Both the position numbers and the translations under genes were made by a program. Under the pieces are notes generated by a model, which saw only the letters and a list, made by a program, of their open reading frames with translations, searched no databases and was not told where the DNA came from. DNA of 14,000 nt from DASPUH01 sp035622975 (GTDB lineage: Bacteria; Chloroflexota; Limnocylindria; Limnocylindrales; CSP1-4): assembly GCA_035622975.1 (NCBI GenBank), contig DASPUH010000119.1, positions 1-14,000 on the forward strand, written 5' to 3'. Of this stretch, positions 7,302 through 13,982 are shown piece after piece (the stretch's first letter is position 1; each line of letters begins with the position of its first letter).

Positions 7302-8641
7302 CCCTGCGCGTCCTGGCCGGCGGCCGCGCGCGGAGCGGCAACCGGCCCGGCCTGCTCGTCACGGGCGCCGCCGAGATCACGACGTTCGCCGGGGGCGTCA
7401 GGCGCGGGGCGGGCCAGGACGAGGCGGCCGTGCTGACGGGTGGCCGGCCGGAACTCGCCATGTTCGATGGGCGCATCGTGGCCGTCGGGACGCACGATGA
7501 GGTGCAGCGGCGGCTCGCGGCGGAAGGCCTGACCGACGAGCGCCGCTTCACGACCCTCGACGCACGCGGCGGTACGGTCACGCCCGGGCTCATCGATCCC
7601 CACACCCATCTGCTGTTCGCCGGCACGCGGGAGGCCGAGCTGCGGCTGCGGCAGCGCGGTGCCGGCTATCTGGAAGTGCTCGCCGCGGGTGGCGGCATCC
7701 TGGCCACCGTGGCGCGGACGCGCGAGGCCTCCGAGGAGCAACTGGCGGAGCACGGTCGCCACTGGCTGGACCAGATGCTCACCCGGGGCGTGACCACGGT
7801 CGAGGCCAAATCGGGATACGGGCTGGACCGGGCCACCGAGCTGCGGCTGCTGGAGGTGGCGGCGCGGCTGGGCGCGGAGGGGCCGGTGGAGGTGGTGCCG
7901 ACCTTCCTTGGCGCGCATGCCGTGCCGGCCGAGTTCCGCGATCGGCCGGAGCCGGCTGAAGCGTACCTGCGATCGGTCCTGCGGGACCAGCTGCCGGCCG
8001 TGGCCGCACAGGGCCGGGCCCGCTTCTGCGACGTCTTCTGTGAGGCCGGCGTCTTCACCGCGGACCAGTCGCGCCGGCTGCTCGTGGAGGCCCAGCGGCT
8101 GGGGCTTGAGCCGCGCCTCCACGCCGACGAACTGGAGCCCTCGGGCGGCGCGGAGCTGGCCGCCGAGCTGGGAGCCGCCTCGGCGGACCACCTCGCCGCG
8201 CCGTCTCGCGAGGGCGTCGCGGCGCTGGCGCGGGCCGCGGCCGGCGAAGCCCCTGTGGTGGCCACGGTGCTGCCCGCCACGAGCCTGTTCCTCATGACGG
8301 AGCACGGTGCGCCGGCCCGGACCTTCATCGAGCGGGGCATCCCGGTGGCCCTTGGCACGGACTTCAACCCGGGCACCTCACCCACGCCGAACCTGCCGCT
8401 CGTGCTCTCGCTGGCGGTGCTGCGCCTGGGCCTCACGCCGACCCAGGCCCTCGCGGCCGTCACGATCAACGCCGCCCAGGCGCTCCACCTCGCCGAGACC
8501 CACGGCTCGCTGGAGGTGGGCAAGCAGGGCGACCTCGTGGTGTGGGACGTGCCGGGGCACGAGCTGATCCCCTACTGGCTGGGCGCCGACCTCGTGCGGG
8601 CGGTCGTCAAGCAGGGCCAGGTGGTGCTCGCACGCGGCTGA
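7298..8641 (+). CDS. hutI: Imidazolonepropionase HutI
   Basis: A 447-residue amidohydrolase-fold enzyme that opens 4-imidazolone-5-propanoate to N-formimino-L-glutamate, the substrate of the gene just upstream. Metal and catalytic residues are all visible: PHTH (H102, H104) after strand PGLID, HADE (H275, E278), DH (D297, H298) and GTDFNPG with D355. AKSGYGL and FCDVFCEAGVFT are typical HutI blocks. The start is GTG 7298, whose last bases form the upstream stop (GTGA, 7298-7301); an in-frame ATG at 7220 lies deep in the previous gene and is rejected. It is slightly longer than typical HutI because of an N-terminal stretch of about 40 residues before the DGRIVAVG strand. hutH and hutU are not in the window. 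Confidence 0.95.
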   Translation: MTLRVLAGGRARSGNRPGLLVTGAAEITTFAGGVRRGAGQDEAAVLTGGRPELAMFDGRIVAVGTHDEVQRRLAAEGLTDERRFTTLDARGGTVTPGLIDPHTHLLFAGTREAELRLRQRGAGYLEVLAAGGGILATVARTREASEEQLAEHGRHWLDQMLTRGVTTVEAKSGYGLDRATELRLLEVAARLGAEGPVEVVPTFLGAHAVPAEFRDRPEPAEAYLRSVLRDQLPAVAAQGRARFCDVFCEAGVFTADQSRRLLVEAQRLGLEPRLHADELEPSGGAELAAELGAASADHLAAPSREGVAALARAAAGEAPVVATVLPATSLFLMTEHGAPARTFIERGIPVALGTDFNPGTSPTPNLPLVLSLAVLRLGLTPTQALAAVTINAAQALHLAETHGSLEVGKQGDLVVWDVPGHELIPYWLGADLVRAVVKQGQVVLARG

Positions 8642-8662
8642 GCCGCGAGGCCGGCACGCGTG

Positions 8663-9349
8663 TCAGCCGCGGCCGCGCTGCTCCAGCATGATGAGGGTCA
8701 ACTCCTGGGGCACGGACGAGGCGGTCACCACGAGGCGCGCCTGCGTCGCGGGCGCCTGGCCGACCCCCATCTCGTGCAGGAAGCGGGCGACCTGCTGCTG
8801 GCCTTCCGCCTCGTCCTCGGCGACCGCCAGCGGCACGACGAGGTTGGCATCGAGCTGGGCCACGAGCTCCGAGGCGCGGACCGCGGTCAGCCGGCCCCCG
8901 ATGGGGATGCAGACCACGTCGACGGCCCCGATCTCCCCGATCATCCCCTCCGTGAGGGGATGGCCGATGTCCCCCAGGTGCACTGCGTGCAGCCCGTCCA
9001 GTTCGTACACGAACGCCACGTTGGGGCCCGCGATCGCGCCCTTCTGATCGTCGCGATACGTGCGCACGCCGTTGATCAGCACGTGGCGGATCTCGTACTC
9101 GCCGGGGCCGTCCAGCTGGAACGCGGGCTCCAGGCTGGTGGGCCGGACGACCCGGCCATCGGGCGCAGCATGGCCGCCCCGCTTGCCGCGGCTGACCTCG
9201 GGGTGGGGGTCCGCATGACTGTAGGTCACGATGTCGGCCGTGAGACCGCGTCCCGTCGGCCCGACCACACTGCGGTACGCGTCCGCGGCGATGGTGCCCT
9301 CCTTGCCGCGCAGGCGCACACAGCCGCCGCCGTACCAACTGATCTCCAC
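8663..9349 (-). CDS. MBL-fold protein with altered metal motif
   Basis: A 228-residue protein of the metallo-beta-lactamase superfamily, closest in look to short UlaG/UPF0173-like hydrolases: it opens with MEISWYGGGCVRL, and has GPGEYEI (81-87) and HLGDIGH (124-130). Where the family has HxHxDH it has SHADPHPE (44-51), so the spacing of H45, D47 and H49 is wrong for a normal dinuclear zinc site. It may be catalytically dead, bind one metal, or be divergent. The GTG start at 9349 is chosen because the family begins one residue before this strand; a TTG at 9394 is possible but lies in the loop of a hairpin. No clear ribosome site is seen. It converges on hutI with 21 bp between stops. Substrate unknown. 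Confidence 0.82.
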   Translation of the reverse strand: MEISWYGGGCVRLRGKEGTIAADAYRSVVGPTGRGLTADIVTYSHADPHPEVSRGKRGGHAAPDGRVVRPTSLEPAFQLDGPGEYEIRHVLINGVRTYRDDQKGAIAGPNVAFVYELDGLHAVHLGDIGHPLTEGMIGEIGAVDVVCIPIGGRLTAVRASELVAQLDANLVVPLAVAEDEAEGQQQVARFLHEMGVGQAPATQARLVVTASSVPQELTLIMLEQRGRG

Positions 9350-9373
9350 GCGGCGATTCTGCCAGACAAGGGA

Positions 9374-9410
9374 GAACGGGGAGCGCCTGCCCAATCGGCG
9401 CTCCCCGTTC
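9374..9410 (-). terminator. Strong hairpin after argS, probable terminator
   Basis: A perfect 14-bp G+C-rich stem (9374-9387 with 9397-9410) closes a 9-base loop. Read on the minus strand it is followed by TCCCTTGTCT, a weak T-rich tail, and it lies 123 bp past the argS stop, so it is a fair intrinsic terminator for argS. On the plus strand the bases that follow are G/A only. Because the next minus-strand gene starts only 24 nt downstream, it could also be an attenuator or a stable leader hairpin. The rest of the 184-bp gap (9350-9533) shows no other feature. Confidence 0.6.
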
Positions 9411-9533
9411 GGAGGGAGGGAGAGGGAACTGGAAGCGGTGGGCTTCTCAATTCCGCACTGCCTACGCTAACCGCGCTCCGTGAAGCGACAAGCGCCCACA
9501 CGATGAAGAAACCGACACCTCGGCCGGTCGCGG

Positions 9534-11240
9534 TTACATCACCTCGGGCGCCGAGATGCCCAGCAGGGCGAGCGCATTCGCCAGGGCCATGCGGGTCGCC
9601 TCGACCAGCCTGAGCCGCCCCGCGGAGGTGGCCGGGTCGGCCGCGTCCACCACCCGCCGGTCGCGGTAGTAGGCGTGGAAGGTGGTCGCCAGCTCGGTGG
9701 CGTAGGCGGGCACGCCCTGCGTCTCCTCCGCGATGGCGGCGTCCTCCACCACCTCGGGCAGGCGCAGGAGGGCCTTGGCGAGGCCCTGGGCGACCTCGTC
9801 GCCGTCGAGCGCCCCAGCCATCGTCGGGGCGGGGGTGAGGCCGGCCTCCGCCGCCTTGCGCAGGAGCGAGGCGATCCGCGCGTGGGCGTACTGGACGTAG
9901 TAGACGGGGTTCTCGGCCGACTGCTTCTTCGCCAGCTCGATGTCGAAGTCGATGCCCACGGTCGCCCCGCGAGCGGCGAAGAACCAGCGAGCGGCGTCGA
10001 CCCCGATCTCGCTGAGCAGCTCGTCGAGGGTGATGAACTCGCCGGCCCGCTTGGACATGGAGATCTCCCGGCCGTCGCGCACGAACCGCACCCAGGCGAT
10101 GAGCAGCACGCGCACCGAACCGGCAGGCAGGCCCATCGCCTGGGCCGCGTTGCGCAGGCGGGCGACGGTCCCGTGATGGTCCTGGCCCCACAGGTAGAGC
10201 AGGGGATCGAAGCCGCGCTCCCACTTGTCCAGGACGTAGCCGATGTCCGAGCCGAAGTAGGTGTACTCGCCGTTGGAGCGGCGTACAACGCGGTCCTTGT
10301 CGTCGCCATAGTCGGTCGAACGGAACCACAGGGCACCGTCCTGCTCGTACAGCGTGCCCGCGGCTCGGAGCCGCTCCACCGCCTGGTCCACCCAGCCGTC
10401 GCGGTACAGGGAGCTCTCGCTCTTCCAGACGTCGAAGCGGACGCCCAGGCGGGCCAGGGACGATTCGATACCCGCCCGGACCCGTTCGGAAGCCCAGCGG
10501 CCCACGACGTCGGCTGCATCGACGCCAGCCACGGATGCCGCGGCGAGCGCCTCGTCGGGCAGCTCCGCGGCCAGCTCCGCCACGTACTCGCCCCGGTAGC
10601 CCTCCTCGGGCACCGGGTCGCCCTGGCGGAGGGCCAGCACGGACACGCCAAGGTGGCGGACCTGGGCCCCGAAGTCGTTGAAGTAGTACTCGCGCGTCAC
10701 CTCGTGACCGGCCCCTTCCAGCACGCGGCAGAGGAGGTCGCCCACGAACGCCCCGCGGGCGTTCCCGATGTGGAGTGGCCCGGTGGGGTTCGCCGAGACG
10801 AACTCCACGTTGACGTGCCGCGGCCGCGCCTGGTCGAGATGGCCGAACCGCGGCCCGGCCGCCAGCGCCGCGTCGACAGCCGCCTCGAGCCAGCCAGACG
10901 CCAGCCGGACATTGATGAAACCCGGCGCGACGGCGCCCACGTCGGAGAGCAGAGGGATCTCGCCGGGGCTCCCGGCGGCTGCCGGCAAGGCCTTGACGAG
11001 CGTCTCGGCGACGGCCAGCGGCGAGCGGCGCATCGGACGCGCCAGCTTGAAAGCGAGGTTCGTCGCCAGGTCGCCGTGGGCCGGGTCGGCCGGACGCGCG
11101 ACCTCGATGACGGGTCGTTCATCGTCCGCCAGCGCCGGCAGCAGGCCGGCTGCCTCGGCCGCCTCCCAGGCACGGGCGAGCAGGTGCTGGACGGCTCGTC
11201 GGGCGGACGGCGCCAGGGCCGGGTCATGCGGGGGAGCCAT
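9534..11240 (-). CDS. argS: Arginyl-tRNA synthetase
   Basis: A 568-residue class I aminoacyl-tRNA synthetase that charges tRNA-Arg in the cytosol. In order it has the ArgRS-specific N-terminal Add-1 domain (about 10-115), the catalytic Rossmann core with NPTGPLHIGN (HIGH-type motif at 157-160), WGQDHHG (351-357), the second signature as MSKRAG (395-400) in place of KMSKS, and a C-terminal DALR anticodon-binding helical domain from NPVYYVQYAHARI (444-456) to the end. MSKRxG is a known variant in this enzyme. ATG 11240 is chosen over an in-frame codon at 11342 because the Add-1 domain starts there and the length fits the family; no clear ribosome site precedes it. A terminator hairpin lies downstream. 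Single, probably monocistronic gene. Confidence 0.97.
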   Translation of the reverse strand: MAPPHDPALAPSARRAVQHLLARAWEAAEAAGLLPALADDERPVIEVARPADPAHGDLATNLAFKLARPMRRSPLAVAETLVKALPAAAGSPGEIPLLSDVGAVAPGFINVRLASGWLEAAVDAALAAGPRFGHLDQARPRHVNVEFVSANPTGPLHIGNARGAFVGDLLCRVLEGAGHEVTREYYFNDFGAQVRHLGVSVLALRQGDPVPEEGYRGEYVAELAAELPDEALAAASVAGVDAADVVGRWASERVRAGIESSLARLGVRFDVWKSESSLYRDGWVDQAVERLRAAGTLYEQDGALWFRSTDYGDDKDRVVRRSNGEYTYFGSDIGYVLDKWERGFDPLLYLWGQDHHGTVARLRNAAQAMGLPAGSVRVLLIAWVRFVRDGREISMSKRAGEFITLDELLSEIGVDAARWFFAARGATVGIDFDIELAKKQSAENPVYYVQYAHARIASLLRKAAEAGLTPAPTMAGALDGDEVAQGLAKALLRLPEVVEDAAIAEETQGVPAYATELATTFHAYYRDRRVVDAADPATSAGRLRLVEATRMALANALALLGISAPEVM

Positions 11241-11260
11241 CGGCGAGAGCGTACCCGTTC

Positions 11261-11382
11261 CGGTCGACCGCCGAAGGTACGTGGTCCGGCAGGACCGTAT
11301 GTGGTGACCGGTCACAACGCTTGTGGGCGGTCGTGTGCGCACCGCTGCACTTAGGGCCAGTGCAGATGGGGACCAATGGTCC
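11261..11382. repeat. Cluster of five short inverted repeats between divergent genes
   Basis: In the 242-bp space between argS (minus) and the secreted-protein gene (plus) are CGGTCGACCG (11261-11270), GGTCC-N4-GGACC (11283-11296), the 12-bp palindrome GTGACCGGTCAC (11304-11315), CTGCAC-N9-GTGCAG (11345-11365) and GGACC-AAT-GGTCC (11370-11382). Further GGACC copies are at 11396-11400 and 11425-11429. They may be binding sites for a regulator of one or both genes; function is inferred from position only. Confidence 0.45.
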
Positions 11383-11411
11383 TAGACACGGCCCCGGACC
11401 CGAGGCACTAT
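11383..11411 (+). promoter_or_regulatory. Candidate promoter of the stalk-protein gene
   Basis: TAGACA (11383-11388; five of six to the -35 consensus) is followed after 17 nt by CACTAT (11406-11411), with TATAGG overlapping it. It lies about 75 nt before the ATG at 11483 and directly after the GGACC-AAT-GGTCC repeat. A weak match, offered as the best in the region. Confidence 0.25.
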
Positions 11412-11482
11412 AGGCCCATCCATCGGACCAGTGGCGCCGACCTTCATCCCGGCGCCCATAGCACTCATCGAAAGGGCGTCAG

Positions 11483-12253
11483 ATGATCCACGCGAACCTT
11501 CGCCGGAGCCGCGGCGCGGCTCTGGGCGTCAGCCTTCTCGCCGCCGCCGCACTACTCGTGCCGGCCGCGGTCGCCGCCAATACCCTGCCCGAGACGGTCA
11601 CCGTCTCGTGGTCGCTCCCGGTCGCGCCGGATGTCCAGCTCGATGCCGCAGGCAAGCTGCCGTCCAACTTCGGGGCGATCTTCCCGCAGGTGTACGTCGC
11701 GCAGGTCGACGGCGCCAGCCTGGGCAGTGAAGACCTGCTGCCCCAGTGCGGCTACGTGCAGGAGGATGTCTACCTGCTCAAGACCCAGGACGACGTCGAC
11801 CTGCTGGCCTCACTGGAGGCCAACGGTCTGACCCTGTCGAACGGCAAGGCCGGCGACCACTCCATCGTCCAGTCCTGGATCTTCGAATACGCCGGCGACT
11901 GCTCGACGCCCACGCCGTCGGAGAGCGCAAGCCCGAGCGAGAGCGCCACCCCGACGCCGTGCGGGTGCGCCACCCCGACGCCGAGCGAGAGCGCCACCCC
12001 GACGCCGAGCGAGAGCGCCACGCCCACCCCGAGCGGTTCGGCTGAAGCCTCGAGCGGCACGCCCACCCCGAGCGGTTCGGCCGAAGCCTCGAGCGGCACG
12101 CCTGGCGTGACGCCGCCGGCCACGTCGACCGACGGGACGAGCGGTGGCTCGGGCAACGGCGCCCTGCTGTTCGTGCTGGCCCTCATGGCCCTGGGCACGA
12201 CGGGCGTCCTCGTTCTGGCCCCCAGCCCGGTGAGCCGTCGCCGCCGCCGCTGA
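11483..12253 (+). CDS. Secreted, stalked, membrane-anchored protein
   Basis: A 256-residue surface protein I do not recognise by family. It has a Sec signal peptide (1-32; RRSR then a hydrophobic core, cleavage near AVAA) and a globular domain of about 107 residues (33-140) with only two cysteines, C89 and C140, which could pair. A Thr-Pro/Ser-Glu/Gly-Ser repeat stalk follows (141-226), then a C-terminal membrane helix (227-247) and five arginines as stop-transfer. The domain would therefore stand outside the cell on a flexible, possibly glycosylated stalk. The ATG has AAAGGG (11471-11476) six bases upstream. It stands alone: divergent from argS, with a strong terminator after it. An LPETV near residue 35 is not a sortase signal since it is N-terminal. 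Adhesin, sensor or cell-wall role cannot be told apart. Confidence 0.85.
   Translation: MIHANLRRSRGAALGVSLLAAAALLVPAAVAANTLPETVTVSWSLPVAPDVQLDAAGKLPSNFGAIFPQVYVAQVDGASLGSEDLLPQCGYVQEDVYLLKTQDDVDLLASLEANGLTLSNGKAGDHSIVQSWIFEYAGDCSTPTPSESASPSESATPTPCGCATPTPSESATPTPSESATPTPSGSAEASSGTPTPSGSAEASSGTPGVTPPATSTDGTSGGSGNGALLFVLALMALGTTGVLVLAPSPVSRRRRR
11906..12103 (+). repeat. Coding tandem repeats of the stalk
   Basis: Two nested repeat types. A 24-bp unit encoding ATPTPSES occurs as two identical copies (11969-11992, 11993-12016), preceded by a diverged copy (11945-11968) with three base changes that encodes ATPTPCGC. A 39-bp unit encoding TPTPSGSAEASSG occurs twice (12020-12058, 12059-12097) with one silent difference. 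Near identity implies recent duplication and probable length variation between strains. Confidence 0.9.
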
Positions 12254-12264
12254 TCCGATGATCC

Positions 12265-12285
12265 GGGCGCGTCCCACTCGCGCCC
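12265..12285 (+). other. Short hairpin ahead of the terminator
   Basis: GGGCGCG and CGCGCCC pair as a 7-bp stem around a 7-base loop, 12 bp after the stalk-protein stop. No T-run follows, so it is not a terminator by itself; it may protect the 3' end of the message. Confidence 0.4.
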
Positions 12286-12300
12286 AGCCTGCACGACAGG

Positions 12301-12335
12301 ACGGACGCCGGTCCCTGGACCGGCGTCCGTCTCTT
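12301..12335 (+). terminator. Intrinsic terminator of the stalk-protein gene
   Basis: A perfect G+C-rich stem of 13 bp (12301-12313 with 12318-12330) with loop CCTG is followed directly by CTCTTTGT on the plus strand. It ends the plus-strand gene and lies just before the stop of the converging minus-strand MBL gene at 12340. On the minus strand no T-run follows. Confidence 0.85.
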
Positions 12336-12339
12336 TGTC

Positions 12340-13086
12340 CTAGCCGATCTCCACCCGGAGGCCGGGCCGCGCAAGCTCCACCGGTCCCTTGAACACGCGG
12401 CGGGCGCCGGCCGCCGCCGCTCTGAGGTTCTCGTCGAGGATGTGGGTCAAGAGCAACCGGTTCGCGCCGCCGGCCACGGCGGCCTGACCCGCCTGGGCCG
12501 ACGTGAGGTGCTCCACCTCGTCCACGGGCTGGGAGTTGCCGAAGCTGGCCTCGGACAGGAGGACGTCGCCTGGGCGCAGCAGGGCCACCAGGTCCTCCGG
12601 CCGTCCACAGTCGCCGGAGTACACCAGGCCCGACCCCTTGCCACCGGCGATGGCGACGCGGAAACCAAAGCTGGCGTCGGTGTGCGTCACCCGCCCCACC
12701 GTCACGTGGAACGGACCGATGTCCCGAACGCCCGGCGCCAGCGCCGGTTCGGGGCCCAGCACGTCCAGGAAGCCGGCCTCCCCGTTGAGCTCGTCGTAGC
12801 GGCGGCGCAGGTCGGCCGGGCCGTGCAGTGCGACGTGCCCGGCGGGATGCGGGGCGTACATGAGGTAGTGCCGCAGGGGCACGAGGTCGATGTGGTGGTC
12901 GGGGTGGAGGTGGCTGATCAGGATCGCGGTCAGGCTGGCCGGCTCGCGCCGCCGCGCCAGGTTGGCGAAGCTGCCGTGACCAAGATCCAGCAGCAGGGCC
13001 GCCGATCCGTGCTCGACGAGATAGCAGGAGCTGCTGAGCCGGCGTCGCGTGTACGCGGGGCCCGGCCCGATGATGGTCAGCCTCAT
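12340..13086 (-). CDS. RNase Z-like MBL-fold metallo-hydrolase
   Basis: A 248-residue metallo-beta-lactamase-fold hydrolase with an intact dinuclear zinc site: HLHPDH (59-64), H135 in VTHTDASFGFR, D159 in YSGDCG, and H215 in LLLTHI. The order and the EASF plus HLTSAQAG block (179-200) are those of the RNase Z/ElaC branch, which includes tRNA 3' processing enzymes and various esterase- or cyclase-like relatives. It is shorter than typical RNase Z (about 300) and I see no long exosite arm, so tRNA processing should not be assumed. Its ATG overlaps the stop of the PHP gene upstream (ATGA, 13083-13086), so both are made from one message. Fold and metal site are sure; substrate is not. Confidence 0.88.
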   Translation of the reverse strand: MRLTIIGPGPAYTRRRLSSSCYLVEHGSAALLLDLGHGSFANLARRREPASLTAILISHLHPDHHIDLVPLRHYLMYAPHPAGHVALHGPADLRRRYDELNGEAGFLDVLGPEPALAPGVRDIGPFHVTVGRVTHTDASFGFRVAIAGGKGSGLVYSGDCGRPEDLVALLRPGDVLLSEASFGNSQPVDEVEHLTSAQAGQAAVAGGANRLLLTHILDENLRAAAAGARRVFKGPVELARPGLRVEIG

Positions 13087-13982
13087 CGAGCGGCTCCGGC
13101 AGCGATGGGCGACGAACCCGACAGGTCGATCTCCAGCGCCCCGCCGCCCCGGCGGAAGGCCAGGCGCTCGAAACCCGCCGCCCGCAGTACCGCGTATGCC
13201 TCGGGCAGCGCGGCGGCGAAGCTGGCCACCCGGTGGGCGTCCGATCCGGCCACCACGCGCGTCCCCCCGAGCGCCCGGAAGCGACCCACCACGGCCGCCG
13301 GCGGGTAGGGCTCGCCGGGGTGCGGGAATGGACCCGGGATGTCGGTGCGCAGGCCCGAGCTGTTGACCTCGAGCGCGGTCCCGGCCTCGACGAGCGCCCG
13401 GAGGACGCGATCGTAGGTGTCAGCGTGGCCCTCGTACTCGAAGGGCCCGTAGTACGGCACGAGCCACCGCTTGATGACGTCGAGGTGGCCGATCGTGTCG
13501 AACAGGCCACTGCGGGTCGCTGCGACCACCTCTTCCCAGTACCAGGCCCCGGCCTCATCGACCGTACGCGATGCGGTCCATGCCGCGGCGGTCGCCGGCC
13601 GCGCCAGCGGGTGCTCGCGCGCGACGTGCACGGACCCGATGACGTAGTCGTAGGCGTGGGCTCGCAGGTGGGCGCGGATCTCATCCTCGTAGCGGGCCTG
13701 CCAGGTGATCTCGACGCCCAGGCGGATGGCAGGTCGGTCTTCCCAGCGCTCGGCCGCTTCGCGCACCACTCGCTCCCGCCGGTCGAACTCCGCGTACGCG
13801 TACGCAGGTGCCCCGGGTTCGAAGTCGAGATGGTCCGTGATGGCGAGTTCAGCCACGTTCCTCGCCCGGGCCAGCGCCGCGTACGCGTCGAGCGGCACGT
13901 CGGCGTCCGGCGAGAGGTCGGTGTGGAGGTGGGCGTCGAGCGGAAGGTCGAGCGCCGCGGCGGTCGGCTCGGGCGGGGTCAT
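13083..13982 (-). CDS. PHP-family phosphatase, histidinol-phosphatase (HisK)-like
   Basis: A 299-residue PHP-domain phosphoesterase. The metal ligands of the HisK group are all in place: DAHLH (H18, H20), TDH (D50, H51), GVEI (E91), GSVH (H119), GHLD (H166), LEVNSSGLR (E205) and GSDAH (D248, H250). HisK removes phosphate from L-histidinol phosphate in histidine synthesis. The INTSG-type and GSDAH blocks favour that role, but PHP proteins also include other phosphatases and exonucleases, and the usual HPD around the sixth ligand is HLD here. The start at ATG 13982 gives an extra 14 residues before the first motif; only 18 bp of upstream sequence is visible and it shows no ribosome site. It is coupled by ATGA to the MBL gene. 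Confidence 0.85.
   Translation of the reverse strand: MTPPEPTAAALDLPLDAHLHTDLSPDADVPLDAYAALARARNVAELAITDHLDFEPGAPAYAYAEFDRRERVVREAAERWEDRPAIRLGVEITWQARYEDEIRAHLRAHAYDYVIGSVHVAREHPLARPATAAAWTASRTVDEAGAWYWEEVVAATRSGLFDTIGHLDVIKRWLVPYYGPFEYEGHADTYDRVLRALVEAGTALEVNSSGLRTDIPGPFPHPGEPYPPAAVVGRFRALGGTRVVAGSDAHRVASFAAALPEAYAVLRAAGFERLAFRRGGGALEIDLSGSSPIAAGAAR

Noticed and set aside
8633..8647. CGCGGC-TGA-GCCGCG palindrome over the hutI stop codon
   Set aside because: The stem is only 6-7 bp with a very short loop and no T-run. It is probably a product of G+C-rich codons, so I did not call a terminator between the convergent genes.
11585..11599. LPETV resembling a sortase LPXTG signal
   Set aside because: It sits just after the N-terminal signal peptide and lacks the fifth-position Gly. 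The C-terminal anchor is a membrane helix with Arg residues instead.
11945..12097. Regular tandem repeats as a possible CRISPR array
   Set aside because: Repeats are contiguous, in frame and coding, with no unique spacers and no cas genes.
11810..13684. 624-residue minus-strand open frame across three genes
   Set aside because: It is Arg/Ala/Pro-rich with no domain features and lies antisense or out of frame to well-supported genes, as is common in high-G+C DNA.
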